Origin: a virus
Length of the DNA: 25,046 nt
Direction: 5' to 3' (one strand)
Virus record (IMG/VR): IMGVR_UViG_3300018079_000116
Coordinates: 1 to 25,046 of that record
Shown here: one piece after another, positions 14,689 through 21,177 of the stretch
Layout: each line of letters opens with the position of its first letter
How positions within the stretch are numbered: the stretch's first letter is position 1
Translations under genes and position numbers: made by a program
Notes under the pieces: model-generated
The model's database searches: none
Told to the model about the DNA's origin: nothing
What the model saw: only the letters and a program-made list of their open reading frames with translations

Positions 14689-15197
14689 TCGCCGACCTTC
14701 ACACCACTGCCGAGCAGCACCAATGACTTCTGTTCGACAATCACCTGTGCCACAGTCTTATCGCCATCCACCAGCAAATATTGCAGCAGTGGGTTACTGT
14801 ACGGGTCATGAATGCGCGTCGTGAACGCGGCTTTAAAATATTCCGCACGATTGAGCAGCGCCATTGCCAAGACCCGATTTTTCTTATCAACTGATTCCTT
14901 TCGCAGGGGAAGCGCGGCAATGTGCATTCGTCCACGCGCCCCACCGCCGAACATAAACTCAACGATGAAACCGTAACGCAGCACATTCTTTGCAGCGACG
15001 GCGTTATTGAATCTCACCGGAATCATGCCTGTTACAATGCCGCCATGCTTGCCTAGCCAGCGCGATAACTCACTCTGGGCATCGGTCACAGAGCGCGTCG
15101 TCCGATAATTCGGCGCAGTCTCGCCCGTTGCATCCTCGAAAAACGGCACTTCGATTTCAGTCTTCAGCGCGTCGCTGTCGATTTCAAAATCCCACAT
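14685..15197 (-). CDS. Hypothetical phage early protein
   Basis: The 170-residue product starts MWDFEIDSDALKTEIEVPFF. I chose the ATG at 15197 because GAGGGGAG lies seven bases upstream; a GTG 21 bases earlier has poorer support. The protein is a mixed alpha/beta fold with VRFNNAVAAKNVLRYGFIVE, a glycine-rich FMFGGGARGRMHIAALPL strand pair, and LLNRAEYFKAAFTTRIHDPY. FGGGARGRM resembles a nucleic-acid or nucleotide-binding hairpin in general terms only. It lies in the early operon between two cysteine-containing proteins. The function is unknown. Confidence 0.6.
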   Translation of the reverse strand: MWDFEIDSDALKTEIEVPFFEDATGETAPNYRTTRSVTDAQSELSRWLGKHGGIVTGMIPVRFNNAVAAKNVLRYGFIVEFMFGGGARGRMHIAALPLRKESVDKKNRVLAMALLNRAEYFKAAFTTRIHDPYSNPLLQYLLVDGDKTVAQVIVEQKSLVLLGSGVKVGE

Positions 15198-15211
15198 CTG
15201 CTTACTCCCCT

Positions 15212-15523
15212 CTACCACCCCGGCAATCGCTTCTGCCCGGCGGCTTCTAATTTTGCGTTCTTGGCTGTAATTCGCTCTTTGCGTGCGACTGCATCTTCAT
15301 ACGGCTTGCGGCAGTCCTGACACAGCAACTTAAATCCGTTCGACACATAGCAATTCCGCACATCTGCCCGAAACGACATGGCGAGAGTATCATCATCGTT
15401 GCCCGTGCCACTGCCGTACCAATTCGCGCCGTCAGCAATATCAAGGCTGATGCGGTGATACAACTCTGGATGCCGCCAGTAAATCTCGTCATGAATAACC
15501 GCGCATTGCTCACAAATATTCAC
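15212..15523 (-). CDS. Small CxxC...CxxC protein
   Basis: The 103-residue protein (MNICEQCAVIHDEIYWRHPE) has two CxxC pairs, Cys4/Cys7 and Cys68/Cys71 (LLCQDCRKPYED), that could together hold one zinc, and a basic helical C-terminus (RKERITAKNAKLEAAGQKRL). Spacing between the pairs resembles small HNH or RNA-binding zinc proteins, but I see no HNH catalytic motif. It starts at GTG 15523, 14 bases inside the methyltransferase gene, with GAGGT eight bases upstream. The role is unknown. Confidence 0.6.
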   Translation of the reverse strand: MNICEQCAVIHDEIYWRHPELYHRISLDIADGANWYGSGTGNDDDTLAMSFRADVRNCYVSNGFKLLCQDCRKPYEDAVARKERITAKNAKLEAAGQKRLPGW

Positions 15524-16526
15524 GGCTCAGAACCTCACTTTCACTCAAAACATCAATGAGCATCTTAAAAATCGGATAAGCCACCTGCGGCACAACGGCA
15601 TTACCCAACGCCTTCACCCGATTGCGGCGATTCGGTATCTTGCCACATAGACGCGGTGGCTCGCCATCAAACTGCGATTCATTGGGACGTGCAGGAAATT
15701 GATGAGCCATCAGCCTATCTCCGTCCAGCCGGGCGGTAGACCTTGAAGCATCTCGATCCAAGCTGGATTCAACTGCGCGTCTGGAATTGCGGAGACTGCT
15801 CGAATTTGTGCCGAAAGCCCGTTTTCGGGTATCTGCGCGATAACCCCGTTCTTTAGAGCGTCGTTGGCGATAGGGGTATGCCAGTCTTGTTTCTGCTCGT
15901 AGTATTTGACTGTCTGACCGAGATTCACATACGATAAACCTGTCGGGTTGATGTATTTCAATGTCCCCGATTTCGTCACATGCGTCTTGTCCTCTGGTGG
16001 CATCTTGCGATTCTGAAAATCGTGTGCCGTTGGCGTAGCCCACACAGAACCATCGATTGCGCTGGTGCGGCGCTCCGGCATCGGCAGCCGATATAATGCC
16101 CCATTGCGCGTCATACCCCAATCCGGTAAGCGCCGCAACAACTTCAGTTCCCCCTCGTCCATCATAAGTAATTGCTGCAACATTCTCCAAGACAACAGCA
16201 GCGGGTCTAATCTCGCCAATAAGTCGGCAAAATTCCCACCATAGACCAGAATTCGCGCCTTCGAGACCGATACCTTTTCCAGCTTGAGAGATTTCGGTAC
16301 AGGGAAAGCCGCCGAAAAGGACATCAACGTATCCAAGTTCTTGTCCTGTAAGTCCTCGAATATCGGCAAACTGAGTTGCGTTACTCCAATAGTCTGCGGC
16401 ATGTTTCGCTAGTACCTTTCTGCAAAATTCGTCTATTTCGACCTGAAAGCGAATATCAAAGCCAGCCAGTGACGCTGCCAAATCCAGTCCACCAATACCA
16501 CTAAACAAACTCCCGGCTGTAATCAC
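15510..16526 (-). CDS. C5-cytosine DNA methyltransferase (Dcm-like)
   Basis: The 338-residue enzyme transfers a methyl group from S-adenosylmethionine to C5 of cytosine in DNA. Motif I is SLFSGIGGLDLA (residues 6-17), motif II lies at VEIDEFC, motif IV is FGGFPCTEIS with the catalytic Cys76, motif VI is VVLENVAAI (Glu114), and motif VIII is QRNRWFCVG (155-163). Motifs IX-X close the protein (RVKALGNAVVPQVAYPIF). Residues about 175-285 are Arg/Ser-rich without clear motifs. They occupy the target recognition region and coincide with an overprinted +1-frame ORF. The gene starts at GTG, overlapping the replication gene stop (GTGA). No cognate restriction enzyme is visible, so it is probably an orphan that protects phage DNA. 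Confidence 0.93.
   Translation of the reverse strand: MITAGSLFSGIGGLDLAASLAGFDIRFQVEIDEFCRKVLAKHAADYWSNATQFADIRGLTGQELGYVDVLFGGFPCTEISQAGKGIGLEGANSGLWWEFCRLIGEIRPAAVVLENVAAITYDGRGGTEVVAALTGLGYDAQWGIISAADAGAPHQRNRWFCVGYANGTRFSESQDATRGQDACDEIGDIEIHQPDRFIVCESRSDSQILRAETRLAYPYRQRRSKERGYRADTRKRAFGTNSSSLRNSRRAVESSLDRDASRSTARLDGDRLMAHQFPARPNESQFDGEPPRLCGKIPNRRNRVKALGNAVVPQVAYPIFKMLIDVLSESEVLSREYL
15710..16402 (-). CDS. Overprinted +1-frame ORF inside the methyltransferase gene
   Basis: This 230-codon frame lies wholly within the methyltransferase gene, +1 to it. Its product carries features I recognise from phage hypothetical proteins associated with such methyltransferases: SWRMLQ (71-76), GMTRNGALYRLP (96-107), WATPTAHDF (121-129), a second WHTPIANDA (174-182) and the ending QLNPAWIEMLQGLPPGWT (210-227). 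The methyltransferase frame is clearly constrained over its catalytic motifs, whereas this frame looks protein-like where the methyltransferase is motif-poor. The ATG at 16402 has only a distant AGAAAGG, so expression could be by coupling or frameshift. It could also be a fortuitous open frame; the matching motifs argue against that. Confidence 0.55.
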   Translation of the reverse strand: MPQTIGVTQLSLPIFEDLQDKNLDTLMSFSAAFPVPKSLKLEKVSVSKARILVYGGNFADLLARLDPLLLSWRMLQQLLMMDEGELKLLRRLPDWGMTRNGALYRLPMPERRTSAIDGSVWATPTAHDFQNRKMPPEDKTHVTKSGTLKYINPTGLSYVNLGQTVKYYEQKQDWHTPIANDALKNGVIAQIPENGLSAQIRAVSAIPDAQLNPAWIEMLQGLPPGWTEIG

Positions 16527-17746
16527 GGCTCAATAACCTCAAATCGAACACTCGCCTCACGACCTACCACATCGCGCAGAACTCGCGCCACATTGCGGTA
16601 AAACCGATGCTGCAACATATCCCGCGCATAACTGTTGTGAACGCCGACGACAAAACCATCAGCGCCATAATCCAGCAGTCGCGCCGAACGCAACCATGTA
16701 TCAAAGCTGGCTCTATCAAGCTGCAATTCCAACTGCTGGAAAGCGGCATTCCAAGCACGCTGCGCCGTGTAGCCATCGCTGACCATCACGGCTAATCGTT
16801 CATTCGCAGGTTCCGGCGCAGCATTGGCGACGGGTTTTAACTTTCGCAGTGTATCGCGCCAATCCGACTCCCCCACCCCACTATTTTCAGGCGAAATCGG
16901 CGGCTCTTGTGCCGGAATATCCGTTACAAACTCCCGCTCGTCTACGGGAGAGGGGCTAGGGGTGAGGGCTTTCGCTTGATTCTTCAACGCACCAACGAGA
17001 TACGCGACACGTTTCTCTGGACGCACGCGCTTGGCATCCACCGCACTCTGGACATCGGCAATACATACCCGCACAGCCGCCTCCGGCAGCAGCGCATACG
17101 TCACGGCGCGTTGCCCCGCAACCCCCGCTTTTTTCAGCAATTCAATCACGCGCAGCTGTGAGGGTTTGCTCTCCGGCAAGTCGCTTTTGAATTTAACAAT
17201 CTTTGGCAACAAAACAGGCGTGTCATTAACAACCGGTTCTTGTTCTTGTGTAGTTGTTCTTGTAGTGAATCTTGTTAATGTTGCGCTGGATTCCGACGTA
17301 ACGTTACGCTGGATTCCGACACAACGTTGTGCAAGATACATCGCTGGCAATCCAACAACATCCGCCAGCCGCCGCAAAAATTTCCACAGGTGCAGCGTGA
17401 AGTGCGTGGTATTCGCCTTGCCTGTGTGCTTGACCGTCATCAGCACGCCGCACTGCGGGAACACATCTTTTTTCACGCGGTCCACCACACTGCGTTTAAC
17501 CCGGCATTGCTGCCACCAATCTGCTTTCGAGAGGTAGAACTCGCGCCCTAGTCGCCCATGCCAGTACAGCACCCGCTTGAGCATTGACCCGGCGGCGGCA
17601 TCGTCATAGGCAAGCGCCGTCAGCAGGGCATCCAAGCTCCGGAACTCGCTGGTCTTGAGTGTTCTGACCAGCACTGCCAGACTGTCAAGTAGGTCTAGTA
17701 GGTCTAGCTGTGTTGAAGGGGTATCCACCGCTATGCGAGCTAACAT
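16523..17746 (-). CDS. Replication initiator-like protein with C-terminal DnaA domain I
   Basis: The 407-residue protein has a winged-helix-like N-terminal half (residues about 30-135: LDALLTALAYDDAAAGSMLK, KADWWQQCRVKRSVVDRVKK, TTHFTLHLWKF), a Ser/Thr/Gln-rich linker (about 140-190), a middle region, and a C-terminal 90 residues that match the N-terminal domain of bacterial DnaA (AWNAAFQQLELQLDRASFDT, WLRSARLL, HNSYARDMLQHRFY). In DnaA this domain binds the helicase DnaB, so the fusion may recruit host helicase to the phage origin. Two 23-bp repeats lie in the linker-coding part. A family A repeat gives ALTPSPSPVDERE near residue 265. The gene starts two bases after the parB-like stop and overlaps the methyltransferase. 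Confidence 0.7.
   Translation of the reverse strand: MLARIAVDTPSTQLDLLDLLDSLAVLVRTLKTSEFRSLDALLTALAYDDAAAGSMLKRVLYWHGRLGREFYLSKADWWQQCRVKRSVVDRVKKDVFPQCGVLMTVKHTGKANTTHFTLHLWKFLRRLADVVGLPAMYLAQRCVGIQRNVTSESSATLTRFTTRTTTQEQEPVVNDTPVLLPKIVKFKSDLPESKPSQLRVIELLKKAGVAGQRAVTYALLPEAAVRVCIADVQSAVDAKRVRPEKRVAYLVGALKNQAKALTPSPSPVDEREFVTDIPAQEPPISPENSGVGESDWRDTLRKLKPVANAAPEPANERLAVMVSDGYTAQRAWNAAFQQLELQLDRASFDTWLRSARLLDYGADGFVVGVHNSYARDMLQHRFYRNVARVLRDVVGREASVRFEVIEP
16931..16968. repeat. Family A palindrome in frame in the replication gene
   Basis: CTCCCGCTCGTC and TACGGGAGAGGGG arms are followed by CTAGGGGTGAGGG. It is translated as LTPSPSPVDERE in the linker ahead of the DnaA-like domain. Confidence 0.75.
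17284..17329. repeat. Two 23-bp direct repeats (candidate iterons/origin)
   Basis: Two adjacent copies of CGCTGGATTCCGAC followed by a palindrome centred on AACGTT (CGTAACGTTACG in one, CACAACGTTGTG in the other) lie within the linker-coding part of the replication gene. A third partial copy (CAACATT on the minus strand) adjoins at about 17277-17283. The 23-bp period is not a multiple of three, so the repeats are read in different frames and are not kept for protein sequence. A DnaA-box-like ATTTCCACA lies at 17380-17388. Position inside the initiator gene recalls lambdoid origins. Confidence 0.6.
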
Positions 17747-17748
17747 GA

Positions 17749-19767
17749 CTAATCCTTCTTCGCCATCTCAAGTGCCACTATCAGCACCTGTTGTAGATGG
17801 TCATTGATGCGCTGTTGAATCGCGTTCATGACTTCCTGCGTGGCGCGGCCGTAGCCCTTGACCATCTCTTCGACAGCCGCAATGCCGCCCTCTATGAGAA
17901 CCCGCTGCAGTCGCAGCTTGTCCAGTAGGTGCAAGTCAGCCAGCGCATCGACCCCCGGCGTGTCCAGCAGTCCGGCTAAAATTGCTATGCCATCAATCAC
18001 GTCAAGCGTGGTTTCGTCAAATGCCGGGAACGCCGCGGTATCGTCGGTGAGCATATCATCATCAATCACCACGTCCGCAGCATCGAGAATACGCCACACG
18101 GCATAATGGCTGATACTGCGTGCTACACCGTCATCATCAACGGAAAGCCACCGCGGATGACTATCCTTATTCACGCGCTTAATTTGCCAGCGCCGATACT
18201 CGTTGTCATGTATCCACGCGCCGACCACTAAATCATCCTTGCGAATCGGCGGATATGGCGACTTGACCTCAACTAATTGACCCGGTTCAAATCTTGCCGC
18301 GAGTGTGTCTTTGTACTTGCGTACCACCACCATATCGGATGCGATCCCTATTACCACAAATCGCTCATCCTTTGTTGAGCCGACAATTGATTCAACCAGC
18401 ATCCCGACTTGTAATGCGGGTGTGCCGTGCGCCATGCCGAAGGGCTCCCAGCGAGTCGGCGCATTTTGTTCCCCTCGCTCATCGAGAGCAGGATCCGGGG
18501 TGGGTGCCTTACTTGGCGGCTTAAACAAATCCAGCTTGTCGTTAGCGATTGCCACAATCTTGTGATACGGCACTTGCAACCGATAGCCCGCGGGCGTGCG
18601 GCAGATAAACGCCTCACCGCCATAGTGGACTTCCTCAATCAGCCAGTAGTCGCCCATGTCGCGCTTGATGACTGTGCCGACGGTCAGCAGTTCTTTGGCA
18701 ATCGCAGTTGCTTTCGTATCGTCACCATCTGAATTATGAGAGCCAGATGAGATGTTCGGCACGCCGAACCTTAATGCCGCGACTCTAAGGTCTTCGAGCG
18801 TGAACGACCTCTGTAAAACAATCGCACGCAATGTATCTAGCGGCAGTCTGCTGAAATCGACCAGCGCCCGGAATGCCCAATCTTCCTCATCGGCACGTAA
18901 CCAGAGGATGTCATTGACCCCATCGACCTCATTGTCATCCGTCAGTCGCAGCAGCGAGCGGTACTCGGCGATGGTATTGCGCTTGAGTCGCATGGCGGAT
19001 TGGATGCGTTCACTCATGCCCTTCGGTATCGGATGATGATTGCCGTTTGCCACCTGTGCGTAGAAGATGCGGTCACAACCCACGACTACATCCTCATAGC
19101 CGTTGTAATTGGTCTGTCCACCGCGCAAATCCATGATGAGCAGTGCCAATTGCCGCGCCTTCTCAATCGCGTTCAAATCGCTGCGCTGCATATTCTCGTG
19201 TGCCTGTCGCCATACGCTCTCGGACGACTTGCTTTCAATCGCGGGGATTTTGCCGTAGGTCTTATCGACAAGGTGATTGAGCAGGTGATACGCCAACCAG
19301 CGCCGTTCACCTGATTCGATGACATAGCTGCTGCCGCGGCGGATAATACTAATCGGATTCACCAGCCCATCACGCTGAATCGATTGCGCCAGTGTCAGCA
19401 GTGCCATGAATTCATCAAAGTGCGGATGGCTTGTCTCTGACTCGATACCGCCCCGTCCTTTGAGAATATCCATCACCGGAATCGTTGTGCCGGCTTTTTG
19501 CTCGGCGACAGTTTGCCAGTGGCTCAGCAGGTCAGCCACCTGTGCCGGGTTGCCATCCCAATTGCTGCGAATCAATCCGGGAACTGCGCGGCGCGGTTGC
19601 TGACGGTCTGCCCACACGCTCATGATATCGACAGGTTTGCCAATCATGCGCCCTGTGTCTAAATCCGGATTGGGCTTAATCGACCCGTAGGTTGTCTCGT
19701 CCAACTTCTGAATATCAACCTCATCCGTAAATGCCGCACGTTTGACTGCTTTGTTACGCTGTGACAT
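17749..19767 (-). CDS. Large ParB-like partition/nuclease-domain protein
   Basis: The 672-residue protein has an N-terminal ParB/Spo0J-type domain: a box I-like DRQQPRRAVP (55-63), SIQRDGLVNPISII (129-142), VIESGERRWLAYHLL (149-163, the GERR box) and ENMQRSDLNAIEKARQLALL (191-210). A helix-turn-helix region follows (SERIQSAMRLKRNTIAEYRS). The C-terminal half is unusual: it carries several SH3-like beta segments (VGTVIKRDMGDYWLIEEVHY, LQVGMLVESIVGSTKDERFV, RKDDLVVGAWIHDNEYRRWQ) and an acidic end. The ATG at 19767 was chosen for AGAGGGA upstream and its 14-base overlap with parA. It would bind a centromere site and load ParA. A degenerate family A repeat adds PTPDPALDERGE. Confidence 0.75.
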   Translation of the reverse strand: MSQRNKAVKRAAFTDEVDIQKLDETTYGSIKPNPDLDTGRMIGKPVDIMSVWADRQQPRRAVPGLIRSNWDGNPAQVADLLSHWQTVAEQKAGTTIPVMDILKGRGGIESETSHPHFDEFMALLTLAQSIQRDGLVNPISIIRRGSSYVIESGERRWLAYHLLNHLVDKTYGKIPAIESKSSESVWRQAHENMQRSDLNAIEKARQLALLIMDLRGGQTNYNGYEDVVVGCDRIFYAQVANGNHHPIPKGMSERIQSAMRLKRNTIAEYRSLLRLTDDNEVDGVNDILWLRADEEDWAFRALVDFSRLPLDTLRAIVLQRSFTLEDLRVAALRFGVPNISSGSHNSDGDDTKATAIAKELLTVGTVIKRDMGDYWLIEEVHYGGEAFICRTPAGYRLQVPYHKIVAIANDKLDLFKPPSKAPTPDPALDERGEQNAPTRWEPFGMAHGTPALQVGMLVESIVGSTKDERFVVIGIASDMVVVRKYKDTLAARFEPGQLVEVKSPYPPIRKDDLVVGAWIHDNEYRRWQIKRVNKDSHPRWLSVDDDGVARSISHYAVWRILDAADVVIDDDMLTDDTAAFPAFDETTLDVIDGIAILAGLLDTPGVDALADLHLLDKLRLQRVLIEGGIAAVEEMVKGYGRATQEVMNAIQQRINDHLQQVLIVALEMAKKD
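18471..18505. repeat. Degenerate family A repeat in the parB-like gene
   Basis: CCCCTCGCTCATCGAGAGC is followed by GGATCCGGGGTGGGTG. It encodes APTPDPALDERGE in frame, at a point between the ParB domain and an SH3-like segment. Confidence 0.5.
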
Positions 19768-20551
19768 AAATCCCTCTTTCCACTTGCTGGACGAGTGACC
19801 AGCATTCCTCGGTTGCTTCACTACCGGCGTCTAGTTTCCACACAGGTAACGCCGTGCCTTCGGTTTCGGTCCACAACGTCCGCAAGGGAATCGGACTCCA
19901 TACCTTGTCGCCGAATTGCTGCTTGAGTTTCGCCAGATTGTCAATTTGTTCTTTGGTCGATGTCCGAAATTTCATCGGCACGATGCCCAAGACTTCAATC
20001 GGTGGCAGGTCATAAAAGCGTTTGCGCCCGCCGTCCGCACCTTGCTTTGACTTGATGCTCTCGCTGAGACCATCGAAACTGCTGTAGGCGAGTTCGGTTG
20101 GAATCAGCACATAATCCGATGCCACAAAGAACGTGGCGTGCAGCAGCGACGGCGTGGGCGATGTATCAATCACCACCAAATCAATCTTGCCCGCATCGCG
20201 CAATTCATCCAGGCGCCGGGCAAATATCGCGCCGTCATTCGTAGTATTCGCAATGTTGCGCGTCTCTTTATTGCTCGGCAGGACATACAATTTCCCGGCA
20301 CGCCACGCCGGGACGCTGTAGCGTTCGCTGTCCACCTGCCGCGTCAGTTCCGACCACTCACCATCGCGGATGAGCAGGTCATACAGTCCTGCCGACTTCG
20401 GGAAACCGCAGCGCAGTGTCGCGTGTCCCTGTGCATCGGCATCCACCAGCAGCACATTATGTCCCTGTGCTGCCAGCCCCGCGCTGATATGCGTGGCGAG
20501 TGTCGTCTTGCCGACCCCGCCTTTTTCATTCAACAATGTGATAACTTTCAC
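19754..20551 (-). CDS. parA: ParA-family partition ATPase
   Basis: The 265-residue protein is a deviant Walker ATPase that positions DNA along the nucleoid together with ParB. It has the signature KGGVGKTT (residues 10-17, including the first lysine), LLVDADAQGHATL (motif A'), and DLVVIDTSPTPSLLHAT (Walker B). There is no N-terminal helix-turn-helix, so it is the short form, which usually leaves repression to the partner or upstream DNA. It starts at GTG 20551 with GGAAGG five bases upstream. The gene lies directly upstream of the parB-like gene and overlaps it. Partition genes in a phage point to a plasmid-like lysogenic state at some stage. Confidence 0.92.
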   Translation of the reverse strand: MKVITLLNEKGGVGKTTLATHISAGLAAQGHNVLLVDADAQGHATLRCGFPKSAGLYDLLIRDGEWSELTRQVDSERYSVPAWRAGKLYVLPSNKETRNIANTTNDGAIFARRLDELRDAGKIDLVVIDTSPTPSLLHATFFVASDYVLIPTELAYSSFDGLSESIKSKQGADGGRKRFYDLPPIEVLGIVPMKFRTSTKEQIDNLAKLKQQFGDKVWSPIPLRTLWTETEGTALPVWKLDAGSEATEECWSLVQQVERGIYVTA

Positions 20552-20578
20552 AATGACCTTCCTTATATGTATATGATG

Positions 20579-20605
20579 GTAGGGGCGCAGCGTGCTGCGC
20601 CCGAT
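20579..20605. repeat. Family B palindrome upstream of parA
   Basis: GTAGGGGCGCAGCGT is followed by GCTGCGCCC, with perfect GGGCGCAGC / GCTGCGCCC arms around GT. It lies in the 70-bp gap between the acidic-repeat gene and parA, where a hairpin could limit readthrough or an operator could sit. Confidence 0.75.
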
Positions 20606-20621
20606 TGCCTAACGCTGAGGT

Positions 20622-21128
20622 CTAATACTCAATCTCATCGTATTTGATCTCGAAATCGTCATCATCGAGATCGTCATCATCGAAATCGTCATCATCGAGA
20701 TCGTCATCATCGAAATCGTCATCATCGAGATCGTCATCATCGAGATCGTCATCATCGAAATCGTCATCATCGAAATCGTCATCATCGAAATCGTCATCAT
20801 CGAGATCAATCCACATCTGCGGATTATCAATCGTCAACAGACATTCGCTCATGAGAATCGACACGCCGTGTTGCTCCAGCAAACTGCTCACTTCGTGTGC
20901 ATCGATGCCAAATCGTTCGCTGATGTCTGCAATCAGCCGCGCCCGTTCATCGTCCGTGATTTCTTTCAGGTCGAGCATATAGACGCTTTGCGACTCATCG
21001 AAACCCGGTAGATTCACCGCAATCGGAAACGGACTCAGCACACAGACTTCGCGCCGACCGAAAACTTTCATGAACACATCTGCCCGTTCCGTACCCTCAA
21101 ACACTGTGACCTTAAAATCTTTACCCAT
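20622..21128 (-). CDS. Protein with long Asp-rich tandem-repeat tail
   Basis: The 168-residue protein has a folded N-terminal part (MGKDFKVTVFEGTERADVFM, LSPFPIAVNLPGFDESQSVY, helical ITDDERARLIADISERFGID) and a C-terminal tail of ten pentapeptides, each L/F followed by four Asp, ending FEIKYDEIEY. Tail charge is about -40. Such a tail could mimic DNA, bind basic proteins, or chelate cations; none of these is shown. The ATG at 21128 follows AAGGGAA at five bases. The gene lies immediately upstream of parA, and its repeat DNA may have a second role. I do not recognise the N-terminal domain. Confidence 0.65.
   Translation of the reverse strand: MGKDFKVTVFEGTERADVFMKVFGRREVCVLSPFPIAVNLPGFDESQSVYMLDLKEITDDERARLIADISERFGIDAHEVSSLLEQHGVSILMSECLLTIDNPQMWIDLDDDDFDDDDFDDDDFDDDDLDDDDLDDDDFDDDDLDDDDFDDDDLDDDDFEIKYDEIEY
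20655..20804. repeat. Ten tandem 15-bp repeats
   Basis: Ten units of ATCGTCATCATCGAR (plus strand) run without interruption. All positions are identical except the last base of each unit (A or G), which switches Phe and Leu codons. Synonymous third positions of the Asp codons do not vary, which indicates recent expansion or DNA-level constraint. The array ends about 100 bases upstream of the parA start. Confidence 0.95.
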
Positions 21129-21177
21129 GCCATTCCCTTTCCTCTAAACCAGCCCCTATAGCTGGATAAAAAACATC

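Noticed and set aside
19768-19821. Eighteen-codon N-terminal extension of the ParB-like protein
   Set aside because: It would overlap parA by 68 bases; the ATG at 19767 has AGAGGGA at suitable spacing.
20644-20982. Plus-strand Ser/Lys/Arg repeat ORF opposite the acidic-repeat gene
   Set aside because: It is the antisense reading of the 15-bp tandem array; the minus frame has a ribosome binding site and a folded N-terminal part, this one does not.
21140-21175. CCAGC / GCTGG hairpin beside an A/T run
   Set aside because: Only a five-base stem; on the minus strand the T-run precedes the stem, so it is not a terminator for the operon.
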